NCBI GenBank assembly: GCA_025457665.1
Contig: JALOTY010000022.1
Span: forward strand, 1-50,174
Direction: 5' to 3'
Source of the DNA: Akkermansiaceae bacterium
GTDB taxonomy: Bacteria > Verrucomicrobiota > Verrucomicrobiia > Verrucomicrobiales > Akkermansiaceae
DNA length: 50,174 bases
Position numbers and translations under genes: made by a program. The first letter of the stretch is position 1; every line of letters starts with the position of its first letter. A model generated the notes under the pieces. That model was not told the DNA's origin, made no database searches, and saw nothing but the letters and a program-made list of their open reading frames with translations. Shown here one piece after another: positions 49,042 to 50,174 of this stretch.

Positions 49042-50174
49042 ATGTCTAACCAGAATCCCGAACAAAAAGCCCGCGACGCCATCGACGCGCAACTCCGCGC
49101 CGCGGGTTGGGCGGTTCAGGATAAAAACGCCTTCAATCCGCACGAAGGCGAAGGCCAGGCCGTGCGCGAATACACCACGGATTCCGGCCCAGCCGACTAT
49201 GTCTTGTTCGTGGACCGCAAGCCCGTCGGCGTGATCGAGGCGAAAAAGGAAACCCTCGGCCAGAACATCACGACCACCGAAGACCAGACCAAGAATTACT
49301 CTCTGGCGAAACTGAAATGGGTCCAACACACCGGCGTTCCTCTTCCATTCCTCTACGAGGCCACCGGGGTCCTCACCCGCTTCACCGACCAGCGCGACCC
49401 CAAGCCCCGCTCCCGCGAGGTCTTCACCTTCCACCGCCCGGAAACCCTCCGCGAACTCCTCTCCCAGGAGAAATCCCTCCGCTCCCGCCTGCTCGATCTG
49501 CCATCCCTCAACCCGGCGCATCTCCGCGATTGCCAAATTACCGCCATCACCGAGCTGGACAAGTCCCTCAAGCTCGCCAAGCCCCGCGCCCTCGTCCAGA
49601 TGGCCACCGGCTCCGGGAAAACCTTCACCGCCATCACCTCGATCTACCGCCTGCTCAAGCACGCCCGGGTGAAGCGCGTCCTCTTCCTCGTCGATACCCG
49701 CAACCTCGGCGAGCAGGCCGAGCAGGAGTTCCTCGCCTTCACCCCGAGCGACGACAACCGCAAGTTCACCGAGCTCTACTCCGCCCAGCGCCTCGCCTCG
49801 TCCCACGTCCCCGCCGACGCCCAGGTCTGCATCTCCACCATCCAGCGGATGTATTCCATTCTCCAGGGCACCGAGCTCGACGCCTCCGCCGAGGACGAAA
49901 ACCCCGCCGAGCACTCCGCCGACCGCCGCCGCGAGCCGCTGCCCGTCGCCTACAACGCCAAAGTCCCGCCCGAGTTCTTCGATCTCATCATCATCGATGA
50001 GTGCCACCGCTCGATCTACAACCTCTGGCGCCAGGTCCTCGACTACTTCGACGCCTTCCTCGTCGGCCTCACCGCCACGCCCGACGCCCGCACCTACGGC
50101 TTCTTCCGCCAAAACGTCGTCTCCGAATACACCCACGAGGACGCCGTGGCCGATGGCGTGAACGTCCAAGGCGA
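49042..50174 (+). CDS. hsdR: Type I restriction enzyme R subunit, N-terminal part
   Basis: 377 codons to the right edge. The start reads MSNQNPEQKARDAIDAQLRA. The N-terminal nuclease domain has the D-x-ExK pattern (SGPADYVLFVDRKPVGVIEAKKE), the helicase then has Walker A ATGSGKT, Walker B LIIIDECHRS (a DECH box) and motif III LTATPDAR. This is the EcoKI-like HsdR translocase/nuclease, which cuts unmethylated DNA at a distance when bound to HsdMS. The hsdM and hsdS genes should lie just beyond the window. Its upstream neighbour, the DUF1501 gene, is 89 bp away with no terminator seen. Confidence 0.93.
   Translation, partial: MSNQNPEQKARDAIDAQLRAAGWAVQDKNAFNPHEGEGQAVREYTTDSGPADYVLFVDRKPVGVIEAKKETLGQNITTTEDQTKNYSLAKLKWVQHTGVPLPFLYEATGVLTRFTDQRDPKPRSREVFTFHRPETLRELLSQEKSLRSRLLDLPSLNPAHLRDCQITAITELDKSLKLAKPRALVQMATGSGKTFTAITSIYRLLKHARVKRVLFLVDTRNLGEQAEQEFLAFTPSDDNRKFTELYSAQRLASSHVPADAQVCISTIQRMYSILQGTELDASAEDENPAEHSADRRREPLPVAYNAKVPPEFFDLIIIDECHRSIYNLWRQVLDYFDAFLVGLTATPDARTYGFFRQNVVSEYTHEDAVADGVNVQG

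Noticed and set aside
1..50174. tRNA, rRNA or riboswitch genes
   Set aside because: I saw no cloverleaf with TTCGA-type T-loop, no rRNA signature and no recognised riboswitch core in the intergenic gaps; a covariance-model search would be needed to exclude weak ones.

Overview
The window looks like a chromosomal piece of a GC-rich member of the Verrucomicrobiota, probably Verrucomicrobiales (Luteolibacter/Haloferula-like). The reasons are three PEP-CTERM proteins (one a large beta-strand-repeat protein), two planctomycete-type DUF1549/DUF1553 + DUF1501 gene pairs, a formylglycine sulfatase, a class I ribonucleotide reductase with tandem ATP-cones, and a 34-residue AURKAIP1/COX24-like ribosomal protein. 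Genus-level placement is inference only.

Layout. 1-4.2 kb: an nrdB-nrdA operon on the minus strand, interrupted by a four-helix-bundle (23S rRNA intervening-sequence type) gene lying between 22-bp inverted repeats; nrdB is split by a frame-breaking deletion. 4.6-7.6 kb: argC, argJ and a shikimate kinase. 7.65-8.1 kb: a gene-free repeat block. 8.1-15.5 kb: ileS-lspA operon, RlpA-like lipoprotein, TraB-family lipoprotein, MFS transporter and a Xer recombinase. 15.5-20 kb: a 997-residue PEP-CTERM beta-strand protein and two exported proteins of unknown function. 20-27 kb: uracil-DNA glycosylase-like protein overlapping a one-domain asparaginase, a BI-1 membrane protein, a cluster of 16-bp repeats, a PEP-CTERM protein, hisG with a tiny ribosomal gene, a YjdM/PhnA zinc-ribbon protein, and rpsA with a clear terminator. 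27-31.5 kb: first DUF1553-DUF1501 pair. 31.5-37.6 kb: an accessory island with an orphan NadS-like antitoxin, a hipBA module bracketed by two copies of a DUF1501 gene 3' end, and an AAA ATPase-subtilase pair of lower GC content. 37.7-43.2 kb: sulfatase, EEP-family hydrolase, a regulator/membrane-protein pair, and a DUF1980/YraQ-family permease pair. 43.4-49 kb: PEP-CTERM protein and second DUF1553-DUF1501 pair. From 49.04 kb: type I restriction hsdR running off the right edge.

How it fits together. The core genes are nucleotide reduction, arginine and histidine synthesis, aminoacylation and translation. Several have good -35/-10 elements ending only 6-7 nt before the start codon, which suggests leaderless transcripts. 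The accessory genes fall into extracellular polymer handling (DUF1553/DUF1501, sulfatase, PEP-CTERM proteins) and defence or stress modules (HipBA, AAA-subtilase, type I restriction). Four intergenic sites hold short word-like repeats. The items most worth following up are the hipBA insertion with its 98-bp flanking repeat and three operators spaced exactly 49 bp, the AAA-subtilase pair, the repeat-flanked four-helix-bundle cassette inside the nrd operon, and the broken nrdB.
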